DNA from: Thiothrix lacustris DSM 21227 | GTDB taxonomy: Bacteria; Pseudomonadota; Gammaproteobacteria; Thiotrichales; Thiotrichaceae | Direction: 5' to 3' | Assembly (NCBI RefSeq): GCF_000621325.1 | Contig: NZ_JHYQ01000019.1 | Coordinates: forward strand, 1 to 64,000 | Length of the DNA: 64,000 nt | Shown: piece by piece, positions 1-7,495 of the stretch | Layout of the letters: every line of letters starts with the position of its first letter | Numbering within the stretch: position 1 is the stretch's first letter | The notes under the pieces: generated by a model | Database searches by the model: none | The model's input: only the letters and a program-made list of their open reading frames with translations | What the model was told of the DNA's origin: nothing | Made by a program: the position numbers and the translations under genes

Positions 1-26
1 ATCGGTTTGTAGCGTGCCATGCCTGC

Positions 27-602
27 CTACTCATTCTGGTGCTTGTGATGCTTGATTATCCCACAAAATGGCGGTTCGGAGGGTTTTTCTACAGCCTCAA
101 CGGTTGGTGTGAGTGACCAAGAATCATTGGTTGTGTTCATGTTATCAGGTTGATAGGCGGTGTAGACGTAAGTTGCTGCACCAAAATGCTTCCCTCGTTT
201 GGCCACAGCGGTGGCTCCCATACTATAAGTCGTACCATCGGCATTAATACGCACATCAGGCAGGCTTAATCCCGGTAAGGCAGGCAATGTAGCGGTGCCT
301 TCTCCTGTGATTTTGCCGATGACGCCAAACAGGTTGATGTGTGGATTGACCCAATGATTCAGTTTGATGTTGGTGGCTTTTATATCACTACTGGCGTTTA
401 TCCGTGCTTTCATCGTGGCTAATGGCGCAAGCGCAGGCTGATCGAAGCTGAGGCTGGTTAGATCATAGTCCTGCTGCTGTGTTTCGATGCTAAGGGATAC
501 GCCCGACTGCTTTGTGAGAGTGTCGGCAGTTTGTGAATGGGCGTGAAGTGAACAAAGTAATAGACAAGCACTTGATACTGCACAACAAGTGTTTTTGGTC
601 AT
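27..602 (-). CDS. Exported protein, probable truncated outer-membrane beta-barrel
   Basis: The 191-residue product opens with a signal peptide (hydrophobic core about residues 7-20, cleavage near HAHSQ-T). The middle contains alternating polar/hydrophobic stretches typical of membrane beta-strands, for example NIKLNHWVNPHINLFGVIG and YSMGATAVAKRGKHFGAATY. From about residue 165 the barrel-like pattern stops and the tail (EKPSEPPFCGIIKHHKHQNE) looks nothing like a barrel end with a terminal aromatic residue. This suggests the gene is cut short by a frameshift or a deletion near coordinate 100. It is transcribed away from the cystatin gene, across a 276-base divergent intergenic region. I do not recognise the exact family, and a small periplasmic protein cannot be excluded. 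Confidence 0.5.
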   Translation of the reverse strand: MTKNTCCAVSSACLLLCSLHAHSQTADTLTKQSGVSLSIETQQQDYDLTSLSFDQPALAPLATMKARINASSDIKATNIKLNHWVNPHINLFGVIGKITGEGTATLPALPGLSLPDVRINADGTTYSMGATAVAKRGKHFGAATYVYTAYQPDNMNTTNDSWSLTPTVEAVEKPSEPPFCGIIKHHKHQNE

Positions 603-878
603 AAATTAGCCTCTCAACTAAGCTATCGTGTGGGGAAGTACAGTCAAGCATATCATGCAGATCTGAAGGGCTAAGGCTTTTGTTTCCCTCTGGTGAGATA
701 TTAATACGTAAAATTCTTGGTATGCATAAAATTTACCCCATATAAATATGCATCTAAAGCCGTATTTTTACAACTTTAGTTGTATTTCATGTGTCTTTGG
801 TTGGATTGATGAACGGTATATTAATGGTTAATCTTTGCATATAGAAATTAATCATCTGTAATAGTTTGGAGATCGCAA

Positions 879-1568
879 ATGACTCGGTACGGGCTTACGT
901 TGTTATTTGGTGTGCTTGCCTTGTCGGCTTGTACGGACGAAAGTATTAAATCATCACCTGAGATTCCATCAACAGCAATGGTTGGTGGATATTCTAAAAT
1001 TGCCAACCCCGATACTGATCAGGGGTTGTTGCAAGTAACCACATTCCTAAATTCTGAGATTGGCTTTAAAGATGGTAATCCTTCTATAAGGGTGGATAAG
1101 GTTCTTGAGGCATCTAGGCAAGTTGTCGCTGGTCAGAATTATCAAGTGAAAGTGCAGATGACCGATGGCTCGCAGTATGAGGCCGTCGTATATGTTGCCT
1201 TGAATGATGTCATGCAGTTGACTAGCTTGAAACAACTGCGCGGCGCTTCCCCGGTTGATGGCAAGCAGGCAGATTCTTTTCCTTCTGCCCCAGTCGCAGG
1301 TGGCTATAACAAAATCACCGATCCTGATCAGAGTCGTTATTCAGATCAAGGTTTACTTAATGCAACCAAATTTTTGAGTGATGAAATTGGTGAAAAAGAA
1401 GGTGATCACTCTATAGGTATTGATACGGTTCTTGAAGCCTATAAACAAGTTGTTGCTGGCAATAATTACCGAGTGAAAGTGCAGATGACCAATGGTTCAC
1501 AGTATGAGGCAGTGGTCTATATTAATTTGCAAAATGAAGTAAGTCTGACCAGTTTGAAAAAACTGTAA
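879..1568 (+). CDS. Lipoprotein with two tandem cystatin domains
   Basis: The 229-residue product is a predicted lipoprotein: n-region, hydrophobic core and lipobox LSAC with the lipidated Cys at residue 18. It holds two copies of a cystatin-like domain. Each has a Gly-Gly near its start (residues 36-37 and 141-142), a helix (DQGLL..T.FL..EIG), the hallmark QVVAG inhibitory loop (residues 81-85 and 190-194) and a YEAVVY strand (100-105 and the matching position in domain 2). Cystatins block papain-type (C1) cysteine proteases by wedging the Gly-Gly end and the QxVxG loop into the active site. Activity here is inferred from these intact motifs. The second loop Pro-Trp motif of animal cystatins is not seen. 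An LprI-like gene follows 37 bases downstream, so the two are probably co-transcribed. Confidence 0.82.
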   Translation: MTRYGLTLLFGVLALSACTDESIKSSPEIPSTAMVGGYSKIANPDTDQGLLQVTTFLNSEIGFKDGNPSIRVDKVLEASRQVVAGQNYQVKVQMTDGSQYEAVVYVALNDVMQLTSLKQLRGASPVDGKQADSFPSAPVAGGYNKITDPDQSRYSDQGLLNATKFLSDEIGEKEGDHSIGIDTVLEAYKQVVAGNNYRVKVQMTNGSQYEAVVYINLQNEVSLTSLKKL

Positions 1569-1965
1569 GATGGGTTTTTAATAGTATTTTTCTAAGGGGT
1601 TTTTTATGAAAAAAATGTTTTTTTCGACAGCGCTGCTAGCGTTTTCCAGTATTGCTACTGCGGGTACTGGTTTGAATTGTTCAGATGACAATGTGTTGTC
1701 TGATATTAATAAGCTACAGGCTTGCTATACACAGGCTGATAGTGAGTTGAATGGTACGTTTAAAAAATTGCAAGCCTTGCATAAAGATGGCAAGGTAAAA
1801 ATGGCGGCTTTGAAACAAATGCAGCTTGGCTGGATTAAAATGCGGGATGCTCAATGTGATTTTCAAAGCATGAACTCTGCTGGTGGCGGCGGTGTTGCTC
1901 AAACCGCTATGCGCTGTAAAGTTGACATGACAATGCAGCGTAATAAGGAATTGCAGGACTTGTAA
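1295..1965 (+). repeat. Direct duplication unit A (cystatin domain 2 + LprI gene)
   Basis: The second cystatin domain, the intergenic spacer with its Shine-Dalgarno sequence and the whole LprI gene in this interval recur at 2617-3285. Even the noncoding spacers align (a T-rich run, then TTTTTTATGAAA at the LprI start). Unit A is intact. Confidence 0.85.
1606..1965 (+). CDS. LprI-family (DUF1311) exported protein, copy 1
   Basis: The 119-residue product has a signal peptide (residues 1-19, cleavage after ATA-G region). The mature part carries the LprI/DUF1311 pattern: four Cys (25, 40, 84, 104) able to form two disulfides, the motif LGWIKMRDAQC (74-84), a Gly-rich stretch (93-96), then C104 and R112. 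Characterised LprI proteins inhibit lysozyme in the envelope; this role is inferred from family membership. The start is fixed by AAGGGG upstream of the ATG. The gene lies directly behind the double cystatin and has a close paralogue at 2926-3285 (16 differences in 119 residues). Confidence 0.82.
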   Translation: MKKMFFSTALLAFSSIATAGTGLNCSDDNVLSDINKLQACYTQADSELNGTFKKLQALHKDGKVKMAALKQMQLGWIKMRDAQCDFQSMNSAGGGGVAQTAMRCKVDMTMQRNKELQDL

Positions 1966-2067
1966 TCGGATTTATTGTTTCTTTCATTTTGATCATGTGC
2001 TTTATCAGTAAATGATCATTTTGTTTAAAACTATTGGTCGCTTGTTATTGGCGATAAGGAGCTTTTT

Positions 2068-2523
2068 ATGAAAAATTTAGTATTGAAGGCAATGGCGGTA
2101 GCTTTGTTAATGGGTGTGGCGGGTTTAGCGCATTCCGCTTCTTGTGCCAAAGGTGTTTGCGTAGTCGCACAGGGTGATACGTTAGGGTCAATTGGCCAGC
2201 AGGTAAAAGTTTCCTGGCAACAATTGATGAAAATAAATGGTATCACCGATGTCACAAAAGTCATGGTCGGCCAGAAGATAAAGTATGTGGCAGATAAAGC
2301 TGTCAGTAGCAAACAGACTTCTGCTACTTCTAGAGATGGTGTTTCTTGGTCTGGGGTTCCACGTCAGGAGGTATATTATGTGACGGCAGGTGATACGCTG
2401 CATTCCATATCACGAGCAACCGGTGTTAGCATGGATAAGCTGATTAGCTTGAATAACCTAAAAAAACCTTATGATATCAGGAAAGGGCAGGTTCTGAATA
2501 CTTCAGATGCTATGTATAACTGA
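2068..2523 (+). CDS. Exported protein with two LysM domains
   Basis: The 151-residue product has a signal peptide (residues 1-23, HSA-S cleavage) followed by two LysM peptidoglycan-binding domains: about residues 32-75 (VAQGDTLGSI...INGI...VGQKIKYV) and 102-146 (VTAGDTLHSI...LNNLKKP...KGQVL). A Cys pair at 26 and 31 could form a small disulfide loop before the first domain. There is no catalytic domain, so the protein is likely a cell-wall-binding accessory or scaffold. AAGGAG eight bases before the ATG supports the start. It sits between the two copies of the duplicated cystatin/LprI unit, which suggests the duplication arose around it or that it was inserted afterwards. Confidence 0.85.
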   Translation: MKNLVLKAMAVALLMGVAGLAHSASCAKGVCVVAQGDTLGSIGQQVKVSWQQLMKINGITDVTKVMVGQKIKYVADKAVSSKQTSATSRDGVSWSGVPRQEVYYVTAGDTLHSISRATGVSMDKLISLNNLKKPYDIRKGQVLNTSDAMYN

Positions 2524-2616
2524 AATACCCAGTGGTAGTTAAGTCTTCGGTATTGGTGTGATTGATATTGTTTAAATAACTACCGCACCCTGAACAGGTA
2601 CAGGCTGTAATGTTTC

Positions 2617-2887
2617 TGCGGGTCAGTAACAAAATCACCGATCCTGATCAAAGTCGTTATTCAGATCAAGGTTTTTTTAATGCAGCCGAATTTCTGAGTG
2701 ATGAAATTGGTGAAAAAGAAGGTGATCACTCTATAGGTGTTGATAAGGTTCTTGAAGCCTATAAACAAGTTATTGCAGGCAATAATTACCGAGTGAAAAT
2801 GCAGATGACCAATGGTTCACAGTATGAGGCAGTGGTCTTATTAATTTGCAAAATGAATTGAGCTTAACGAGTTTGAAAAAGCTGTGA
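2617..2887 (+). pseudogene. Broken second copy of the cystatin domain
   Basis: Between 2630 and 2820 the sequence encodes a close copy of cystatin domain 2 of the gene at 879-1568 (NKITDPDQSRYSDQG, DEIGEKEGDHSIG, QVIAG in place of QVVAG). Two indels break it. At the 5' side GCGGGTCAGTAAC stands where the intact copy has GCAGGTGGCTATAAC. At 2837-2840 one base is missing (GTCTTATT against GTCTATATT), which gives an early stop after VVLLICKMN. Restoring the base recovers the tail INLQNELSLTSLKKL up to TGA at 2885-2887. No signal peptide or Shine-Dalgarno sequence precedes it. Confidence 0.8.
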
Positions 2888-2925
2888 GGCTGGTTTTTTA
2901 ATAGTATGTTACTCAGGAGTTTTTT

Positions 2926-3285
2926 ATGAAAAAGATGTTTTTTGCTTCAGCTTTATTGGCATTTTCCAGTATCGCTACTGCTGGTACAGGTTTGAATTGT
3001 TCGGACGAAAATGTATTAAGTGAGCTTAATCAGCTAGAAGCTTGCTATACACAGGTTGATAGTGAACTGAATGGTACATTTAAACAGTTACAAGCTCTGC
3101 ATAAAGATGGCAAACAAAAAATGGCGGCTTTGAAACAAATGCAACTTGGTTGGATTAAAATGCGTGATGCTCAATGTGACTTCCAAAGCATGAACTCGGC
3201 TGGTGGTGGTGGTGCTGCGCAAACAGCTATGCGTTGCATTGTTGAAATGACTATTCAGCGTGATAAAGAATTGCAAGCACTCTAA
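2926..3285 (+). CDS. LprI-family (DUF1311) exported protein, copy 2
   Basis: The 119-residue product is a paralogue of the 1606-1965 protein with about 103 identical positions. It keeps the signal peptide, the four Cys, the LGWIKMRDAQC motif and the Gly-rich stretch. Substitutions are mostly conservative (D/E, K/Q, I/L), as expected for a copy that is still under selection. CAGGAG precedes the ATG. Function is inferred from the LprI family as lysozyme inhibition in the periplasm or at the outer membrane. Two hairpins downstream probably end the transcript. Confidence 0.82.
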   Translation: MKKMFFASALLAFSSIATAGTGLNCSDENVLSELNQLEACYTQVDSELNGTFKQLQALHKDGKQKMAALKQMQLGWIKMRDAQCDFQSMNSAGGGGAAQTAMRCIVEMTIQRDKELQAL

Positions 3286-3302
3286 TTTTACTGTTTTTGA
3301 CG

Positions 3303-3323
3303 CCTGTTTCATAAGGAAACAGG
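3303..3323 (+). terminator. Hairpin after LprI copy 2
   Basis: CCTGTTTC and GAAACAGG pair over a five-base loop, 18 bases after the LprI stop. The T-run is weak (TTGTTCG). The surrounding stretch 3286-3587 is about 300 AT-rich bases with no gene: only this hairpin, the one at 3393-3414 and, at its end, the Shine-Dalgarno sequence of the next gene. Confidence 0.5.
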
Positions 3324-3392
3324 TTGTTCGATATGAGTTGACTCTCTAGTTAATGATAAAATAATTTATTTTCCCTCACTGACCTTCTTTGT

Positions 3393-3414
3393 GGCTACCT
3401 GTTAATGGGTAGCC
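3393..3414 (+). terminator. Second hairpin in the 3286-3587 gap
   Basis: GGCTACC and GGTAGCC form a 7-bp stem over an eight-base loop, followed by GCACTTTATT. It is plausible as a weak terminator. Confidence 0.4.
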
Positions 3415-3587
3415 GCACTTTATTAAAGTTGATATTGTGTGTGGAAATATTATTTTCAGAATTGTTTGGGTTTATTTTTGGGTGTTTAATGGTGGGGTTT
3501 TCATTTAAATAGCGGGCGAAATCGAAATATTAATAGTGAAGTATAGGCCATTTTTTATTTAAATGTTTTTATTGGGGTGGGTTGTTT

Positions 3588-4025
3588 ATGTTGGCTAAGA
3601 TTTTTAGTATTTGTGTAATGGCGCTGACCGTATTGGCTACGCCAGTATCATCCATGGCAGATAATGACATGCTTATTATTCGGCAAATTGAAAAAACACC
3701 GGAGGTTTTTGCCAAGGAAGTGGAGGATTATGCCAAAAAACGGGAATGGAACTTTTTGGGTTCTCACAAAGTAAAAAAGGGCGAGATTACACTGGTAAAG
3801 TTTTGTGTTGCTGAAGTGGGTAAGCAATTATGGAAACAAGGTCTGCAAATGAGCGCTTTGGCGCCATGCGGTAACATTGGCGTTTACCAAAAAGATGGCA
3901 AAACAGAAATATCTGTCCTGAACCCACGTTATATGAATGTTTTGGCTCCCAGTGCAGAAATGGAAAAGCTGAGTGCGACTGCTGAAAAAGACGTTATGGA
4001 AATGCTGGATGCACTTGCTAAGTGA
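3588..4025 (+). CDS. DUF302-like exported protein
   Basis: From ATG 3588 the product is 145 residues with a signal peptide (MLAKIFSICVMALTVLATP, cleavage near SSMA-D). An in-frame TTG lies six bases upstream, but the ATG has the better spacing to GGGGTGG. The mature part resembles the DUF302 fold: an N-terminal beta/alpha unit, a KFCVAEVG-like segment, a Cys (APCGNIGVYQK) and a final strand SVLNPRYM followed by a helix. Similar patterns occur in the two genes at 59217-60178 (VPLFPFKLAVY..., FSILNPTQL). The function is unknown. The coding frame continues past the stop into the barrel relic at 4026-4232. Confidence 0.6.
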   Translation: MLAKIFSICVMALTVLATPVSSMADNDMLIIRQIEKTPEVFAKEVEDYAKKREWNFLGSHKVKKGEITLVKFCVAEVGKQLWKQGLQMSALAPCGNIGVYQKDGKTEISVLNPRYMNVLAPSAEMEKLSATAEKDVMEMLDALAK

Positions 4026-4232
4026 TTTGCTGCAAGCATAGCGGGATTTACACCAACTGTAGGTTTTGGAGCGAGTTATCGTTTATCGAATCAGTGGGCT
4101 GCGAATGCGGGATTTGATTATTACCATGAGTTAGGTCAGCGTGAAGATCTATTTGATAATACTGATAATAGCATTGAAACAGTCAAAAGCAGTACGGGCG
4201 TATTGTCTTTAGGGCTGGGGTATAGTTTCTAA
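4026..4232 (+). pseudogene. Relic of an outer-membrane beta-barrel C-terminus
   Basis: Directly after the TGA of the DUF302 gene and in the same frame, 68 codons read without a stop. They encode barrel-like strands (PTVGFGASYRLSNQWAANAG, FDYYHELG) and end GVLSLGLGYSF, with the terminal Phe expected of an outer-membrane barrel. There is no start codon with a ribosome-binding site. It is best read as the 3' remnant of an OmpA/OmpW-type barrel gene whose 5' part was lost. Confidence 0.6.
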
Positions 4233-4296
4233 TTCTAATAATTGAGGGTGGCTGTCGGCGTATTGGTTAAGGGCTTTTATAAACAGGAAAATAGAT

Positions 4297-6228
4297 ATGT
4301 ATACGGTAAATCATTTAAAACGGACAGTATTGGTGACACAGGTAGCGGCAGCGCTATTATTAACAGCTTGCGGCGGTGGCAGTAACAATACTAGTGCTAC
4401 AGCGAGTGGGCGTTTGGTTGCTCCTATTGTACAGGGTGTTAGTTTTAGTACGGCCACGACTTCAGGTGTGACAACAGTAGAAGGGGGCTTCAGTTGTCAA
4501 AGTGGAGAAACGGTCACCTTGAAAGTCGGTAGTGTCATATTGGGGACATTACCATGTACCGCTACTGATAAAGATTTGCTGGATACTGTTAGCGGTATAA
4601 GTGCCGATACACTGATTCCACTTATGCAACAAGCGGCAACCAATCCGACACCGAATGCTTATGATAAATTGCTTAACCGTTTGGCTTTTCTAATCAGGAT
4701 GGATAGCGACCAGAACATCAGTAATGGTGTCAGTTTGCCATCAGGCTTGGCGAATTTGTCGCATATGCAGTCCGGGGCGCTGAATTTTAATTTGGATTAC
4801 GCCGTTTTTGTGCCACGCCTAGAACAACTTGTCGGGCAGGCTATGCGAGCGGGTTTGTATACGCAGCGCCCACAGCCATTGCTGGGCTGCAATTGTGCAG
4901 TGGAAATGCAGCAAGCTTATTTGGTGAAACTGTTGGAAAAAACCACTGGTAAGGCATTCCCCGGTTATGCGGCACAGGATATCTTCTCCAGCAAGGTTGA
5001 TAGCAGTGGTTTCAGTACTAGTTTGTATCACGATGCCGCAGGCAAGCTGATTAGCTCGTCCGAAACCCCACACAGTGATACGAAGCCACAGGTGAATTAT
5101 ACGTTTCAATACGATAGCGCCGAAAGATTGGTGGGCAAACTTGGGGTGGAGGCAACCACTGGCCTGAAAGACATCGAACAAGCATGGGGTTATAATGCCG
5201 CCAATTATATCCTTTCCTATCAATATAATGGGTATGTTGATGGTGCTTTGAGCACACGCTTTAGTTCAACTGATAATGTGGATGCTCAAGGGCAGATCAT
5301 TAAGCGAACGGAGACGGATGAAACCCTGAGCGGGGTAAATATTGGGTCGAGTAATAGGGTGGTCGATTTCAGCTACAATACCTACGGTGAAGTAGAAAAG
5401 ATCTTGGAAGCGGTGACCGCAGCAGGCGTTACCACACTCAAGACGACGACCATCAGCCATGACAGTTCCGGCAACCGGACGCAGAAGGAAGTTGTTGAAA
5501 GTAATGCGACTGGTACGACTTTGGCGACGTTACGTTACGGTTATACTTACGATGCCATGGGCAATCTGACCAAGCGCACCTACAGTAAATTGAATGCGGC
5601 GGGTGTAGAAACTGAGTCCAATACCGGGGAGTTCCGTTTCAATAACGAAGCGAATGCCGTTCTGGGTGGAGCGACACGCACCTATAGAATAAATGGGAGT
5701 CTCGTTGGCAGTGTGCAGGATATTCTGACCTACGGCAGTCTTGACCTCAGTGATATTACGCTGGCCACTAGTAATAATCTTGCTCGCTTGTTGCGTATTT
5801 ATAAACGGGGCACGACGAATGCTCAATCGGAAGATTTCCGCTATACATGGAACACGGCTGGTTATCTTGACGCAGTGAAAGTCGATACAACCAAGCTTGC
5901 AGGGGATGGTGCAACGGTTGTCTCTCGTAATAGTGACAGTTATCGCTACGGTTATGATGGCAACCGCTTAGTATCAAAAACTTATGATGCGGCGACTGAT
6001 GGTACCTTCGACGAAAATAACATATACACATGGGTAGCATTGTCACGTTTGGGTGAGTATACCCTTGAGGATATGTTGTTCTTTTTAAGTGAACAGCAAT
6101 CATATGCCGCTGTTAATACGAGTGACGATACCTTGCCAACACTCTTTGCCGCTCCCCGCCGGTTGGAGTCCAGTAGTAGTGAATCCAGTGCTTCATCATC
6201 ATTACGTAGCCATCCTGCGTCGTGGTAA
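4297..6228 (+). CDS. Large lipoprotein with RHS/YD-like repeats
   Basis: The 643-residue product has a lipobox (LLLTAC, Cys25) followed by a Gly/Ser/Thr-rich linker. Residues about 40-100 form a beta-rich segment with two Cys. Residues about 265-570 hold degenerate RHS/YD-type units (FQYDSAERLVGKLG, YNTYGEVEKI, YTYDAMGNLTKRTY, YGYDGNRLVSKTYD). RHS repeats form beta-cage shells in toxins and teneurins. This protein has too few units for a full cage and no recognisable toxin tip. It ends in a Ser-rich tail. A surface-anchored structural or adhesive lipoprotein is the most cautious reading. AGGA precedes the ATG and a clear terminator follows. Confidence 0.65.
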   Translation: MYTVNHLKRTVLVTQVAAALLLTACGGGSNNTSATASGRLVAPIVQGVSFSTATTSGVTTVEGGFSCQSGETVTLKVGSVILGTLPCTATDKDLLDTVSGISADTLIPLMQQAATNPTPNAYDKLLNRLAFLIRMDSDQNISNGVSLPSGLANLSHMQSGALNFNLDYAVFVPRLEQLVGQAMRAGLYTQRPQPLLGCNCAVEMQQAYLVKLLEKTTGKAFPGYAAQDIFSSKVDSSGFSTSLYHDAAGKLISSSETPHSDTKPQVNYTFQYDSAERLVGKLGVEATTGLKDIEQAWGYNAANYILSYQYNGYVDGALSTRFSSTDNVDAQGQIIKRTETDETLSGVNIGSSNRVVDFSYNTYGEVEKILEAVTAAGVTTLKTTTISHDSSGNRTQKEVVESNATGTTLATLRYGYTYDAMGNLTKRTYSKLNAAGVETESNTGEFRFNNEANAVLGGATRTYRINGSLVGSVQDILTYGSLDLSDITLATSNNLARLLRIYKRGTTNAQSEDFRYTWNTAGYLDAVKVDTTKLAGDGATVVSRNSDSYRYGYDGNRLVSKTYDAATDGTFDENNIYTWVALSRLGEYTLEDMLFFLSEQQSYAAVNTSDDTLPTLFAAPRRLESSSSESSASSSLRSHPASW

Positions 6229-6279
6229 TACCTTGGGTATGCCGTGACGTGACATAAAGTAGTAAGAACCTCAACTTTA

Positions 6280-6307
6280 CCGCCTGTGAAAGCAGGCGGG
6301 ATTTTTT
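6280..6307 (+). terminator. Intrinsic terminator after the RHS-like lipoprotein
   Basis: CCGCCTG and CAGGCGG form a 7-bp GC-rich stem over six bases, followed by a run of six T. It separates the lipoprotein gene from the MBL gene, so the latter would need its own promoter or readthrough. Confidence 0.8.
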
Positions 6308-6325
6308 GCAAAAAGGTCATTAATA

Positions 6326-7456
6326 ATGAATGAATCCCTGACAATTACAATGTTGCCTGCCAACGAAGGTGACTGCTTGCTGGTCACTTACGGTGCAGAC
6401 ACCACCAAAAAACATATTTTGATTGATGGTGGGCTTGCTTCTACCTATCAAAAAGCGATTAAACCGTATCTTGCCACTCACGGTATTCAGGAACTGGAAC
6501 TCTTGGTGGTGACGCACGTTGACCGTGACCATATTGAGGGGGTGTTAGCCCTGCTCAAGGATGATTCCCTCACGATAAAGGTCAACAACATTTGGTTTAA
6601 CGGCTGGTATCATTTGACCGGCACGACACCCGCCCCACCTGCACCCGTAGAGCCGGTGACAGCACTTGATCCTGATGAACCCGCACCCGTGTTCGGGGCA
6701 GTTATGGGGGAGGAACTCAGCCCGTTGATTCAGCAAAAAGGCTGGGCGTGGAATCAGCAATTTGGTGGTGGGGCAGTTGAGCTATCGGCTGTGCCGAACA
6801 ACGTCATAAACTTTGGTGAGGTACAACTGACGTTACTGTCACCCAGCCGGAAAAAGCTGGAGGAAATGATCCCGGTTTGGGAAAAGGAATGCGCTGAGGC
6901 GGGCATGATTCCCGGCGTCCCGATTATTCCAGTATCTATGGCCAGAGTGAGTTTGAGTGAGGCCGAAAAAATGCAGATCAACGTTGATGCGTTGGCAGCA
7001 GAAAAAACCAAAGGCGATCATTCCAAAGCCAATGGTTGCAGTATTGCGTTTATGCTTGAATATCAGGGTAAGAGATTCTTATTATCTGGCGATGCCCATG
7101 CTGATTTGTTGGAAGCCGAACTGAAGCGTCTGGGGGCATCAAAAGCTAAGCCGCTCCGTGTCGATTTATTCAAAATTCCGCATCACGGTAGCCAAAACAA
7201 TTTATCCAAAACGTTGCTTGAACTGTTGGATTGTAAACATTACTTGATTTCAACCAGCGGGAATCGTTTTCAGCATCCAGATGATGCTGCCATCGCAAAA
7301 ATTGTTAAGTTTGGAACGGCTGAATCAACGTTGCACTTTAACTACAAAACAAGATTCAATCGACATTGGGAAAAAGCCGAATGGCAGGAAACGTACCACT
7401 ACCGTATTGAGTTCCCCGCAGAGGGTGAAGATGGGTATAAATCGTTAAGCTTTTAA
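6326..7456 (+). CDS. MBL-fold hydrolase, ComEC C-terminal type
   Basis: The 376-residue product has no signal peptide. It shows the metallo-beta-lactamase fold markers: GDCLLV near residue 15, LIDGG (32-36), the metal motif HVDRDH (64-69), SGDAHADL, then KIPHHGS and ISTSGNRFQHPDD. The PHHGS motif is typical of the ComEC/Rec2 hydrolase domain and its stand-alone relatives, which usually act on nucleic acid phosphodiesters. An insertion of roughly 100 residues (about 95-230), Pro-rich at first, separates the metal motif from the rest. The substrate is unknown. Confidence 0.75.
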   Translation: MNESLTITMLPANEGDCLLVTYGADTTKKHILIDGGLASTYQKAIKPYLATHGIQELELLVVTHVDRDHIEGVLALLKDDSLTIKVNNIWFNGWYHLTGTTPAPPAPVEPVTALDPDEPAPVFGAVMGEELSPLIQQKGWAWNQQFGGGAVELSAVPNNVINFGEVQLTLLSPSRKKLEEMIPVWEKECAEAGMIPGVPIIPVSMARVSLSEAEKMQINVDALAAEKTKGDHSKANGCSIAFMLEYQGKRFLLSGDAHADLLEAELKRLGASKAKPLRVDLFKIPHHGSQNNLSKTLLELLDCKHYLISTSGNRFQHPDDAAIAKIVKFGTAESTLHFNYKTRFNRHWEKAEWQETYHYRIEFPAEGEDGYKSLSF

Positions 7457-7495
7457 TTTTTATGTAAACAGTGGTTATTTAAGAGGGAGATACAG

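Larger units (their letters stand above)
2617..3285 (+). repeat. Direct duplication unit B (decayed cystatin + LprI gene)
   Basis: This is the partner of 1295-1965. The cystatin part is frameshifted while the LprI part is open and conserved, so selection appears to have kept only the lysozyme-inhibitor-like half. Confidence 0.85.
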
